This document shows, piece by piece, positions 24,529-32,414 of a DNA stretch of 36,560 bases. Origin of the DNA: Alphaproteobacteria bacterium (GTDB lineage: Bacteria; Pseudomonadota; Alphaproteobacteria; UBA9219); assembly GCA_013289265.1 (NCBI GenBank), contig JABDAH010000014.1, forward strand, positions 1 through 36,560, given 5' to 3'. The position numbers were made by a program, and so were the translations under genes. Under the pieces are notes generated by a model, which did not search any database, had not been told where the DNA came from, and was given only the letters and a program-made list of their open reading frames with translations. Every line of letters starts with the position of its first letter. Position 1 is the first letter of the stretch.

Positions 24529-24629
24529 AATATGCAAAACCCTAAAATGTCCTATTTTTTGATACTAACAGATAATCCCGAAACTAAATAACCCAATAAG
24601 CTTAAAATATTGTAAGCCGTTGATATTAT

Positions 24630-25208
24630 TTACGCTTTCTTGGAAAGCAAGGCCGCTTCGATATTGCCGACAGCTTGTAGACTTGCTTCCTTTAATCCGG
24701 TCTTTTTCATCGTTTCCGTAAAACGGGTGACGATATCTAGCCACGCAGAATTATCGACGCGGTCGCGCAAGGCGCGGCTATGCATCACATGCACATAACG
24801 CTCGGCAAGCGAGACATAAAGCATCACAACCGGTTTGCCCGCAGGAACATGATGCATCAGATGCAAATATTCAAGGCCGGCGCTTTTGGCCGCCTGATGA
24901 TGGCGAACATGTTTCGGTAACAAGCGAATAAAAAGCCGCCTGATCCACGGCAATAAAACAGCTGCAGCGATGACAGCAATCTGGATCAGCAGGAAAAGTG
25001 GGAAATCCTGCGCATAGTTTTCGTGCCACAGGATCAGGTCAATAAGGCTCGACAACAGAAAAGCATCGGCAAAAACATAACCAATATAGGTGCCGCTAGC
25101 CGGTACAATCGTGACATTGACTTCAGCCCCCGTACTCGCGCCCGCTTTCTGAACGGCGGTATGAACAAGGTTCTGATCTTCTGTTGAGAGTGATTTTCCT
25201 ATTACCAT
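24630..25208 (-). CDS. TPM-domain membrane protein (second, variant)
   Basis: The product is 192 aa. LSTEDQNLVHTAVQKAGASTGAEVNV near the N-terminus matches the TPM-domain opening, with two membrane helices at about residues 50-62 and 67-88 inserted early. ARYVHVMHSRALRDRV-like features and WLDIVTRFTETMKKTGLKEASLQAVGNIEAALL complete the domain. It lacks a signal peptide and the C-terminal glycine tail of the other TPM gene at 25477-26172, so the TPM part likely lies on the other side of the membrane or is topologically rearranged. Its start overlaps the preceding 93-aa gene by seven bases. It closes the lemA-TPM-tail-TPM block. Confidence 0.8.
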   Translation of the reverse strand: MVIGKSLSTEDQNLVHTAVQKAGASTGAEVNVTIVPASGTYIGYVFADAFLLSSLIDLILWHENYAQDFPLFLLIQIAVIAAAVLLPWIRRLFIRLLPKHVRHHQAAKSAGLEYLHLMHHVPAGKPVVMLYVSLAERYVHVMHSRALRDRVDNSAWLDIVTRFTETMKKTGLKEASLQAVGNIEAALLSKKA

Positions 25209-25483
25209 GAAGCTGATGCCCCTCCTCCGCCGAAACTACCGCCTCCCCCATGGAAGGATGAACTGCTGGATTTACTGCTATTTGAAGAAGACGAGATATA
25301 AATTCTGATCCCAACATCAAATAGGAAAGCCATGATCCACAAAGCGAAATACCTGTCGCACAATTTTGGGTCCATAAGCGAAGTCACTTTGGCTACGCCC
25401 AGAATAACAAACACAAGCAGGAAAAGGCAGGATTCGTAAAACTCCCGTGGCTGATGCAGCAAAGCACGCAACATTATCACCAT
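25202..25483 (-). CDS. Small membrane protein with TPM-type Gly-Trp tail
   Basis: The product is 93 aa. Two hydrophobic stretches (about residues 19-34 and 47-62) suggest one or two membrane spans, followed by a Ser-rich linker and the ending GGGGSFGGGGASASW. The upstream TPM protein ends GGGGSFGGGGASGGW, so the two share a nearly identical tail although this one has no TPM domain. Starts and stops overlap on both sides: ATGGTGA with the upstream gene and seven bases with the downstream gene. It may be a fragment split off from a TPM gene, or a separate subunit carrying the same localisation tail. The coupling on both sides argues that it is translated. Confidence 0.7.
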   Translation of the reverse strand: MVIMLRALLHQPREFYESCLFLLVFVILGVAKVTSLMDPKLCDRYFALWIMAFLFDVGIRIYISSSSNSSKSSSSSFHGGGGSFGGGGASASW

Positions 25484-26172
25484 CCGCCCGACGCGCCTCC
25501 GCCGCCAAAACTGCCACCGCCACCGCTGAAACCGCCGGTGAGGCTGGAACTACCAGAAGCAAAAGATGATCCTGATCTTACAGAACTAAAGGGAACTACA
25601 ACTCGTGAAATAAACATTACCAATAAAATAATTCCTAACATTAGAATCTCATAAAAAACACCGTTCTGCGGTTGTTGAGCCTTAGATGTGGATGCGGCAA
25701 GGGATTCTCCACCCGTGATAGCACTAACACCGTCGATAATCCCCTGCTCCATATTGCCGGTCCGGAAATCCGGCAAAATAATACCGTCGATTATTTGACT
25801 ACAGATCGCATCAGTAAAAGTAGCTTCAAGGCCGTAGCCCACTTCTATGCGCACCTTGCGTTCTTTGGGCGCTACGATCAGCAGCACACCATTATTTTTG
25901 CCCTTTTGGCCGATGCCCCAGGCACGACCCAATTGGTAGCCATAAGTTTCAATGGGCACGTCTTGTAAGGAAGGCACCGTAACAACAACGAGCTGATTAG
26001 TCGTTGCCTGCTCATAACCTGCCAGTGTCTGATCCAATGACTGAATGGTGCCCGGCGAGAGAATATGCGCATCGTCAACGACACGTCCTGTCAAAGCCGG
26101 AAAATTCAGGGCCGCCAGAGCAGGCGTTACCAGCAGGAGAACAAAAACGAGGCCGAGTTTTAAGCTGCGCAT
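25477..26172 (-). CDS. TPM-domain protein, YgcG-like
   Basis: The product is 231 aa. A signal peptide (residues 1-20, ending TPALA) precedes a TPM domain: FPALTGRVVDDAHILSPGTI, QLVVVTVPSLQDVPIETYGYQLGRAWGIGQKGKNNGVLLIVAP and VRIEVGYGLEATFTDAICSQII. A membrane helix (about 174-191, YEILMLGIILLVMFISRV) is followed by a Ser-rich linker and the ending GGGGSFGGGGASGGW. The TPM domain then faces the periplasm. LemA plus TPM proteins are a widespread pair of unknown exact function; TPM domains of plants and bacteria have been linked to phosphatase activity or photosystem repair. It starts four bases after lemA. Confidence 0.88.
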   Translation of the reverse strand: MRSLKLGLVFVLLLVTPALAALNFPALTGRVVDDAHILSPGTIQSLDQTLAGYEQATTNQLVVVTVPSLQDVPIETYGYQLGRAWGIGQKGKNNGVLLIVAPKERKVRIEVGYGLEATFTDAICSQIIDGIILPDFRTGNMEQGIIDGVSAITGGESLAASTSKAQQPQNGVFYEILMLGIILLVMFISRVVVPFSSVRSGSSFASGSSSLTGGFSGGGGSFGGGGASGGW

Positions 26173-26176
26173 CCGG

Positions 26177-26758
26177 TTAGAATTTGACGACAGGCGCCTT
26201 GTCAGCGCCTTCGGTGGCGGTGAAATTCTGTTTTGGCTTGGCGCCGTAGATCATCGCCCACAGACGGCCCGGGAATGTTGTGACCGTCGTATTATATTCC
26301 TGTACGGCTCCGATAAAATCACGGCGAGAAACAGTGATACGGTTTTCAGTTCCTTCCAATTGCGACTGCAAGGCCAGAAAACTGGCGTTCGCTTTCAACT
26401 CCGGATAACGTTCAGAGACCATCATCAAACGCGACAGGGTGGAGGAAAGCGTGCCCTGCGCCTGTTCGAACTGCTTGACCGCTTCAGGGTTACTGAGTTG
26501 GTCCGCTGATAAAGTTACTTTTGTCGCATTGGCACGCGCCTCGATAACGTCCGTCAAAGTGGATTTCTCAAAATTCGCTGCACCTTTGACCGTTTCTACC
26601 AGATTAGGGATCAGATCCATACGGCGTTGATAATCATTTTCGACCTGCGACCATGCAGCTTGCACTTTCTGGTCTTGTGTCGGGATCGTGTTGATACCTG
26701 TCAGGAATAAAACGACGATAACGGTAAGGACAATCAGTACAATATTACGGGTGGACAT
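26177..26758 (-). CDS. lemA: LemA family protein
   Basis: This 193-aa protein has a single N-terminal membrane helix (residues 5-22) and a long helical periplasmic domain. The family signature AAWSQVENDYQRRMDLIPNLVETVKGAANFE lies at about residues 34-65, followed by SERYPELKANASFLALQSQLEGTENRI and YNTTVTTFPGRLWA. AGGAG eight bases before the ATG supports the start. LemA proteins have no agreed biochemical role; they usually neighbour TPM or M48 peptidase genes, as here. It starts 21 bases after pntB on the same strand, so it may ride on the transhydrogenase transcript. Confidence 0.93.
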   Translation of the reverse strand: MSTRNIVLIVLTVIVVLFLTGINTIPTQDQKVQAAWSQVENDYQRRMDLIPNLVETVKGAANFEKSTLTDVIEARANATKVTLSADQLSNPEAVKQFEQAQGTLSSTLSRLMMVSERYPELKANASFLALQSQLEGTENRITVSRRDFIGAVQEYNTTVTTFPGRLWAMIYGAKPKQNFTATEGADKAPVVKF

Positions 26759-26779
26759 GGGGTACTCCTGGTTAAAAGA

Positions 26780-28174
26780 TTAAGCTTCCAGCGCTTTGAC
26801 AATTTCTTCGCACATCTTTTTGGCATCGCCGAACAGCATCATTGTGTTGGGGCGATAGAATAGCTCGTTCTCCACCCCGGCATAACCTGTCGCCATCGAA
26901 CGCTTAATGAACAGAACCGTCTTGGCTTTTTCGACATCAAGAATGGGCATGCCAAAAATCGGCGAGCTGGGGTCGGTTTTAGCGGCGGGGTTAGTGACGT
27001 CATTCGCGCCAATAACAAAAGCAACATCAGTCTGCCCGAAATCGCGGTTAATTTCCTCCAGCTCCATTACTTCGTCGTAAGGCACATTGGCTTCGGCCAA
27101 CAGCACATTCATATGGCCGGGCATGCGGCCTGCGACCGGATGAATGGCATAGCGCACCTGCACTCCTGCTTTCTTGAGGTGATCCGCCATTTCGCGCAAG
27201 GCATGCTGCGCTTGGGCTACCGCCATACCGTAACCTGGGACGATCACAACTGTTGATGCATTTTTCAGGATGAACCCGGCATCTTCGGCGGAACCGATTT
27301 TAACAGAACGATCGCCCAGGCCTGCAACAGCTGCGCCTGCACCGCCCTCACTGCCAAAACCACCGAGAATGACATTGAAGATCGACCGGTTCATGCCTTT
27401 ACACATGATGTAGCTGAGGATAGCGCCTGAAGCACCGACCAAAGCGCCAGTGATAATCAGCAACGGATTTTCCAGCGTAAAGCCGGTAGCAGCCGCCGCC
27501 CAGCCGGAATAGCTGTTGAGCATCGATATAACGACCGGCATATCCGCGCCGCCAATGGGCAGGATCAAAAGAAAGCCGAGCAGGAAGGTAACCGCAACGA
27601 TGCTCCAGAAGGCATAAGGCGATTGCCCAAGGATAAGCCAGACAACCAGCAACAGAACCAGAATACCGAGCGCCAAATTAAGTTGATGTTGGAATTTAAA
27701 CACCAGCGGCTTACCGGATACCAGCCCCTGCAACTTGCAGAAAGCGACGAGGGAGCCGCTGAATGTGATCGCACCAATGGCAACGCCAAGCCCCATTTCA
27801 ATAAGGCTGGAGATATGGATCGTATCGCCGGTCGAAATGCCGTAAGCGCCGGGATTAGTAAAGGCAGCGCCCGCCACCAGAACGGCAGCCAAACCAACCA
27901 GAGAGTGAAAGGCGGCAACCAATTGCGGTAACGCCGTCATTTTGATATTGCGCGCAACGACGGCGCCGATAGCGCCACCCAGAGCGACCGCTATAGCGAT
28001 AAACCAGAGTGAGCTAGCCTCGACCAGACAAAGAGTCGTGATAATGGCGACCGTCATGCCGACGATGCCGAACATGTTGCCTTGCCGCGCCGTAACAGGC
28101 GACGCCAAACCGCGCAGCGCCATTATAAAGCAAATACCGGAAACGAGGTAAGCTAGGGAAACCAAGCTTGTCAT
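26780..28174 (-). CDS. pntB: NAD(P) transhydrogenase subunit beta
   Basis: This is the 464-aa beta subunit of the proton-translocating transhydrogenase, which reduces NADP with NADH at the cost of the proton gradient. About nine membrane helices in the N-terminal half end in the dIII domain (about residues 290-464), which binds NADP: VVIVPGYGMAVAQAQHALREMADHLKKAGVQVRYAIHPVAGRMPGHMNVLLAEANVPYD-like motifs are present in order, then VIGANDVTNPAAKTDPSSPI. The first motif is the GYGMAVAQ nucleotide-binding turn. It begins six bases after pntAB. Confidence 0.97.
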   Translation of the reverse strand: MTSLVSLAYLVSGICFIMALRGLASPVTARQGNMFGIVGMTVAIITTLCLVEASSLWFIAIAVALGGAIGAVVARNIKMTALPQLVAAFHSLVGLAAVLVAGAAFTNPGAYGISTGDTIHISSLIEMGLGVAIGAITFSGSLVAFCKLQGLVSGKPLVFKFQHQLNLALGILVLLLVVWLILGQSPYAFWSIVAVTFLLGFLLILPIGGADMPVVISMLNSYSGWAAAATGFTLENPLLIITGALVGASGAILSYIMCKGMNRSIFNVILGGFGSEGGAGAAVAGLGDRSVKIGSAEDAGFILKNASTVVIVPGYGMAVAQAQHALREMADHLKKAGVQVRYAIHPVAGRMPGHMNVLLAEANVPYDEVMELEEINRDFGQTDVAFVIGANDVTNPAAKTDPSSPIFGMPILDVEKAKTVLFIKRSMATGYAGVENELFYRPNTMMLFGDAKKMCEEIVKALEA

Positions 28175-28180
28175 AGAGGC

Positions 28181-28612
28181 TCAATGCCTTTCTGGTTTGA
28201 CGTCGGATTTCTTTTTGTACATTTGCAACATGCGCTGCGTAACGATGAAGCCGCCGAAAATATTGATGGAGGCAAGGGTCACGGCCCCTAGCCCCATCAA
28301 TTTCGCCTCAGTCATCTCCAAGGGGCCTGCCGCCAACAATGCACCAACGATAATGACGGAAGACACCGCGTTAGTAACAGCCATCAGCGGTGAATGCAGC
28401 GCAGGTGTTACACGCCAGACAACGTAGTACCCAACGAAACAGGCCAGCACAAAAACCGTCAGTCCCGTGATGAAGAAGCTGTGTCCAGCCTCCACACCAC
28501 TCGACTGGGTCATTGCCTGTGCTTGCGTCGCCAGCGATCTGGCGAAAGCCGCGAGCTTTTCCTGCTCGGCGGCTAAACTGCCAAGCCCGTTTACAACGTC
28601 ATTCATCGCCAT
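28181..28612 (-). CDS. pntAB: NAD(P) transhydrogenase subunit alpha, part 2 (membrane domain)
   Basis: The product is 143 aa. It carries the short membrane (dII) part of the alpha subunit, which in E. coli is fused to the NAD-binding part. Three or four helices are seen: [43 protein letters not shown] and [39 protein letters not shown] is a strongly conserved family stretch. About 45 Ala/Gln-rich residues precede the first helix. The split alpha form is usual in alphaproteobacteria. It is separated from pntAA by a 141-aa gene, which is not usual. Confidence 0.95.
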   Translation of the reverse strand: MAMNDVVNGLGSLAAEQEKLAAFARSLATQAQAMTQSSGVEAGHSFFITGLTVFVLACFVGYYVVWRVTPALHSPLMAVTNAVSSVIIVGALLAAGPLEMTEAKLMGLGAVTLASINIFGGFIVTQRMLQMYKKKSDVKPERH

Positions 28613-28620
28613 GGATGTTC

Positions 28621-29046
28621 CTACTTCTTGGCCGGAACTTCAGGAATGGCTGTTGGTGCCACTGGCGCGGGTGTTGTCACCGTTGGTGCTGTCGTTCCCG
28701 TAGGAGCAGTTACAGCAGGCGGCGTGATAGAAGGTTCTTCAACCGTCGGCATCGCAGGGGGCTGAACGGCCGGAGGCGCTACCGGAGCTGTTGTTGGTGC
28801 CGCAACTGTCGCAGACGGGGTCGGTTGACCCAGCGAATGCTGCAAGGCGCGCAACTCAACCAGCAAGGTCTCCTGATGCACGGCCATTTGTTCCAGCTGC
28901 ATATTTTCAGCCGAGATCTCTCTCTTGATCGAAGTTAAATAACCCGCAAAAATGACAAACAGGACAGCGCAGCAAGCGATAGAGATCGCAAGGCTGGTGA
29001 TCCACCAGGAAATGCTTTGCTGATTATTTTCGGGTGAGTTTTCCAT
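28621..29046 (-). CDS. Single-span membrane protein with Pro/Thr/Ala-rich tail, inside the pnt operon
   Basis: The product is 141 aa. The N-terminus is polar, then one membrane helix (about residues 15-36, [21 protein letters not shown]), then a coiled-coil-like helix ([19 protein letters not shown], about 42-70). From about 75 to the end it is nearly all Pro, Ala, Thr and Val (e.g. [16 protein letters not shown]), likely disordered. The stop is eight bases before pntAB and the ATG 17 bases after pntAA, so it is part of the transcript. I do not recognise a family. It could be an accessory or assembly factor for the transhydrogenase, or simply an envelope-tethering protein riding in the operon. 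Confidence 0.75.
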   Translation of the reverse strand: MENSPENNQQSISWWITSLAISIACCAVLFVIFAGYLTSIKREISAENMQLEQMAVHQETLLVELRALQHSLGQPTPSATVAAPTTAPVAPPAVQPPAMPTVEEPSITPPAVTAPTGTTAPTVTTPAPVAPTAIPEVPAKK

Positions 29047-29063
29047 AGGTCGCTCCTCTAGGG

Positions 29064-30221
29064 TTAAGCTGCAGTTGGTTGTTGGAATTGCGGATGCACG
29101 ATACCGCCGTTGCGGGTCAAGGTTATGGCACGGACGATCTCATCATCCCAGTTAATAGAAAGCTGTCCGCCTTCCTTGGCAGAAATCAATGTCACGAAGC
29201 TCAGCAGGTTACGGGCGTAGAGCGATGAAGCATCCACCGCAATCCGGCTTGGCACATTGCGGTGCCCGACAATTTTAACACCGAAAGCTTCGACTACTTT
29301 ACCGGCCTCGGAAAGGGCGCAATTGCCGCCCTGCTCCACCGCCAAATCCACAATGACGGAGCCGGGCTTCATGCTGCGCAGCATATCTTCGGTAACAAGG
29401 CGCGGTGCGGCTCGGCCGGGAATAAGCGCGGTGCAGATGACCACATCCTGCTTCTTGATTGTTTCAGCGATCAACGCAGCTTGCTGGCGTTTATAATCCT
29501 CACTCATTTCCTTGGCATAGCCACCAGCCGTCTGCGCCTGCTTGGTTTCTTCGCTTTCAACCATGACAAAAGTTGCGCCCAAACTTTCAACCTGTTCCTT
29601 GGCGACGGGGCGCACATCGGTAGCAGAAACTATTGCGCCAAGACGTTTTGCGGTTGCAATCGCCTGCAACCCCGCAACGCCTGCGCCCATAACCAAAACA
29701 CGTGCGGGTGGCACGGTGCCCGCCGCCGTCATCATCATCGGAAAGGCGCGGCCAAATTGCTCAGCTGCATCCAGAATGGATTTATATCCTGCGAGGTTAG
29801 ACTGGCTCGACAGCACATCCATCGCCTGAGCCCGGGTAATGCGCGGCACCAGCTCCATCGACATGGCGGTGACGTTGATACGACCATAGGTTTCCAGATC
29901 ACCACGTGCCGAATAAGGATTGAGCATCGCGATAAGCACTGCGCCGGACTTCAGCAAACCCATTTCGTTGCGGCCTTCACCCTCATTCATCGGACGCTGA
30001 ACTTTCAGGACGATATCGGCATCCCGCAGGGTCATGGCGGCATCCGCAATCACCTGCGCCCCTGCAGCCGCATATTGCTCATCCGGGTAAGAAGCTTCTG
30101 CCCCGGCACCGGCTTCAACCAGCACGTCATAACCCATCGCACGGTACTTTTTGACCGTATCAGGGGTAGCCGCCACCCGTTTTTCATAGGCGCGGCGTTC
30201 TTTGGGGATGGCTATCTTCAT
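29064..30221 (-). CDS. pntAA: NAD(P) transhydrogenase subunit alpha, part 1 (NAD-binding)
   Basis: This is the 385-aa soluble dI subunit that binds NAD(H). MKIAIPKERRAYEKRVAATPDTVKKY is the alanine-dehydrogenase/PNT N-terminal domain. MGAGVAGLQAIATAKRLGAIVSATDVRP at about residues 165-192 is the Rossmann nucleotide-binding turn with the Asp that holds the ribose. SSQSNLAGYKSILDAA and DLAVEQGGNCALSE are family-conserved. I start it at ATG 30221; a GTG at 30230 adds only three residues and neither has a strong ribosome-binding site. The gene follows the ubiB-like kinase by about 60 bases on the same strand. Confidence 0.96.
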   Translation of the reverse strand: MKIAIPKERRAYEKRVAATPDTVKKYRAMGYDVLVEAGAGAEASYPDEQYAAAGAQVIADAAMTLRDADIVLKVQRPMNEGEGRNEMGLLKSGAVLIAMLNPYSARGDLETYGRINVTAMSMELVPRITRAQAMDVLSSQSNLAGYKSILDAAEQFGRAFPMMMTAAGTVPPARVLVMGAGVAGLQAIATAKRLGAIVSATDVRPVAKEQVESLGATFVMVESEETKQAQTAGGYAKEMSEDYKRQQAALIAETIKKQDVVICTALIPGRAAPRLVTEDMLRSMKPGSVIVDLAVEQGGNCALSEAGKVVEAFGVKIVGHRNVPSRIAVDASSLYARNLLSFVTLISAKEGGQLSINWDDEIVRAITLTRNGGIVHPQFQQPTAA

Positions 30222-30281
30222 CGGCGACACAAAAGCGAGGAGTTCAAGAATCGGACTAAGCCGTTATAATGGCCTAGATTT

Positions 30282-31628
30282 TCATTTCTGTGAAGCTGAT
30301 AAACCAGCTGCCTTTAAAGCTCTCGCCTGATTTTTCACCAGCGTCTTGACGTCAAAGCCCGCTATCAATTCCTGAAACATCCGGTACCAGTTGATTTCGG
30401 CTTTGAGCCGAAGAAATACTGAGCCGAGGCCAATGGCGGCGCGGTCCATAAAAACAAACTCGCGTGGTACTTCGACGCCGCCAATCTTGCGTAATTCGGT
30501 ATGCACTTTATTAGCCGTCTCCCGGCCATAAAGCCCGGTATTGGTTTCCTCAATCAGGCGGGTTTTGTCTTCCAAAAGCGGCGCATAGATGAATTGAGCC
30601 CAGATATTAAGAGTTTCCACTAAAGCTTTGCTGGGATTCATAAAACCCCACTCCTTATAAGCTTCTACTGCAAGTTCGGGTTGTTTTTGGTCCAAAGCAT
30701 TGTAAAGCGTGATTACCCCCTGCACCAACCCCGGTTTGAACACTCTAACGCACCCAAAATCGAGTAAATTGACGCCATTATCCTTGCGAAGCGTGTAATT
30801 CCCCAGATGCGGGTCACCGTGGATAACGCCGTAATAATAAAAAGGCGTGTACCATGCCCGAAACATGTTCATGGCAATCGCATTGCGCTCTTTCAGGGAG
30901 CGTTTATCGACGATTGCCATCAATTTCTCACCTTCCAGCCATGTCATCGTCAGCAGCCGGTCGGTCGACAGGTTTTTGACCACCTCCGGCACATATACAT
31001 TCTCAACATCGGCCAGCATCAACCGGTAAAGGTCGATATGCTTGGCTTCCAGCCGGTAGTCCAGTTCCTCACGCAGTCGGTCGGCGATTTCTTCCTGAAT
31101 TTTCTTGGTCGACACCGCGCGGTCATAATATTCGAAAACCTTCATCACCAGTTTCAGCTGGCGCAAATCCGCTTCAACGGTCGAAAGCATATCAGGGTAT
31201 TGCAGTTTACAAGCTAACTTCCTACCGTCCGGGGATAACGCCTTATGCACCTGCCCCAGCGATGCCGCGGCACTGGCTTCATGTTCAAAATTTTTGAATT
31301 TCTTTTCCCAATCAGAGCCCAACTCCGCCGCCATACGGCGCTTTACAAACGGCCAGCCCATGCTCGGCGCGTCCGACTGCAGCTGCGCCAGCTCCATCGC
31401 ATATTCTTTGGGCACGACATCCGGAATGGTCGAAAGGATCTGGGCCACTTTCATCAGCGGACCTTTCAGGCCTCCAAGCGCCAGCCGCAGCCGCTCCGCC
31501 TGCTTTTGTTTGTCAGCAGTGATGCCCAGATATTTGCTGCCCGCCGCCCGCGCACCGACATTTGCCATAGCGCCGGAAACTTTGGCATAGCGCGTCACGC
31601 GCTTACGGAGGGAGTTACGTTCTTTCAT
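30282..31628 (-). CDS. ABC1/ADCK/UbiB family atypical kinase-like protein
   Basis: The product is 448 aa. The family's motifs are in order: LKGPLMKVAQILS (the KxGQ motif, here KVAQ, with Ala for Gly), ASAAASLGQVH (Ala-rich loop replacing the P-loop), LACKLQYP (ATP-binding Lys), EELDYRLEAKH, YGVIHGDPHLGNY (catalytic loop) and LLDFGCVR (the DFG metal motif). Relatives (UbiB, ADCK3/COQ8) support ubiquinone synthesis as ATPases rather than ordinary protein kinases. No C-terminal membrane helices of UbiB type are seen, so it is nearer the ADCK3 or AarF-like group. It is not next to ubiE or other ubi genes; it precedes the pnt operon on the same strand. Confidence 0.9.
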   Translation of the reverse strand: MKERNSLRKRVTRYAKVSGAMANVGARAAGSKYLGITADKQKQAERLRLALGGLKGPLMKVAQILSTIPDVVPKEYAMELAQLQSDAPSMGWPFVKRRMAAELGSDWEKKFKNFEHEASAAASLGQVHKALSPDGRKLACKLQYPDMLSTVEADLRQLKLVMKVFEYYDRAVSTKKIQEEIADRLREELDYRLEAKHIDLYRLMLADVENVYVPEVVKNLSTDRLLTMTWLEGEKLMAIVDKRSLKERNAIAMNMFRAWYTPFYYYGVIHGDPHLGNYTLRKDNGVNLLDFGCVRVFKPGLVQGVITLYNALDQKQPELAVEAYKEWGFMNPSKALVETLNIWAQFIYAPLLEDKTRLIEETNTGLYGRETANKVHTELRKIGGVEVPREFVFMDRAAIGLGSVFLRLKAEINWYRMFQELIAGFDVKTLVKNQARALKAAGLSASQK

Positions 31629-31670
31629 AAGACCAATCTTATACGGTAATGAGCAGCAAAAGCCTAATCG

Positions 31671-31716
31671 TTAACCATATTATGAAGGATGAAAGTATTT
31701 CCTTATCTGTTATATT
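31671..31716 (+). promoter_or_regulatory. TTAACCAT box and -10 (TATATT), promoter of the first paralogous membrane protein
   Basis: TTAACCAT at 31671-31678 is followed by 32 bases and TATATT at 31711-31716, 35 bp upstream of the ATG at 31751. The same box and the same 32-base spacing to a TATAAT occur before the next gene at 32333-32378. No -35 hexamer is seen at the normal place in either, which suggests an activator-dependent promoter. CtrA or a relative is the first candidate. Confidence 0.5.
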
Positions 31717-31750
31717 GCGGCACAAGCATAGAAATTATGGGGACCTTAAT

Positions 31751-32308
31751 ATGAAGATCAATATGGATACAAAAAAAATTAGCGGCAGCCTTGCAGATTT
31801 CTCTATGCTGGGAATAGCCACAATGGCGGCAGGCATTATTACTGGCTGTATTATGGGTAATGGCTTCATAGTCCCCAATGACCGCGGTGAAGTTGTACCG
31901 GTCGGATGCGTTTCAGCAAATGGGGATCGGAACACATTCAAACTGGACGTTGCAATTTCGGGTTTCCTGCCTAACGGCAACGAAACATTGAAAAGAAAAA
32001 CTTTTATTATCAGTTCAGAACAGCTTCTGAATCTCGAGCGCGCTGGAAAAGATGCGGGCGGCTCGGGTTTAAAATTAGCCTGTCAAAAAGAAACTCCGAC
32101 CGGGCCATTTCCGCATGCGATTGACTATGGTTTTCATGTAGCGACAAAAGGTCCTGACCTTCCAGTATTGGGATTTCATCCTACCGTTGTTGCAACGGCT
32201 TCCAAGGATATCGACGCGTTAGAAACATACACCACAAACAGGCAACTAGGCTGTTTCGCACATGCAGGGTGCTTCACTCGAGTTCAAAAAGCCGACGGCC
32301 CAGCTTAA
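31751..32308 (+). CDS. Single-span membrane protein, unknown (paralogue A)
   Basis: The product is 185 aa from ATG 31751, chosen because GGGGA lies seven bases upstream; the frame is open to an ATG at 31649, but that would run through the promoter elements. A membrane helix (about residues 16-40) begins FSMLGIATMAAGIITG. It is followed by VVPVGCVSANGDRN, a beta-rich domain (TFKLDVAISGF, TFIISSEQLLNLE, LKLACQKE) and a His/Cys-containing end (GCFAHAGCF). The next gene shares the helix (ILGVTTIAGTAG), a Gly-Cys just after it and an IISEQ stretch, so the two look like old paralogues. I recognise no family. A periplasmic domain anchored by one helix is the likely topology. Confidence 0.68.
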   Translation: MKINMDTKKISGSLADFSMLGIATMAAGIITGCIMGNGFIVPNDRGEVVPVGCVSANGDRNTFKLDVAISGFLPNGNETLKRKTFIISSEQLLNLERAGKDAGGSGLKLACQKETPTGPFPHAIDYGFHVATKGPDLPVLGFHPTVVATASKDIDALETYTTNRQLGCFAHAGCFTRVQKADGPA

Positions 32309-32332
32309 ATAGGTAACGTAAAAATCCAACCT

Positions 32333-32378
32333 TTAACCATAAAATTGTTTATGCAACCATTTCATCTACCCCTATAAT
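32333..32378 (+). promoter_or_regulatory. TTAACCAT box and -10 (TATAAT), promoter of the second paralogous membrane protein
   Basis: TTAACCAT at 32333-32340 is followed by 32 bases and a perfect TATAAT at 32373-32378, 36 bp before the ATG at 32415. The spacing equals that before the first paralogue to the base. The intervening sequences differ, so this is not simply a recent duplication of the whole promoter. Confidence 0.52.
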
Positions 32379-32414
32379 TCCTTTACTTACTTTGTTAATA
32401 ACGGGGATTGTCAT

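Noticed and set aside
29262-30269. 335-aa plus-strand frame opposite pntAA
   Set aside because: It is antisense to a fully recognised gene, has no family motifs and shows His/Arg-rich shadow composition.
31649-31750. Longer N-terminus of the 185-aa membrane protein
   Set aside because: It would run through the TTAACCAT box and the TATATT hexamer, whereas ATG 31751 has GGGGA and leaves a membrane anchor near the N-terminus.
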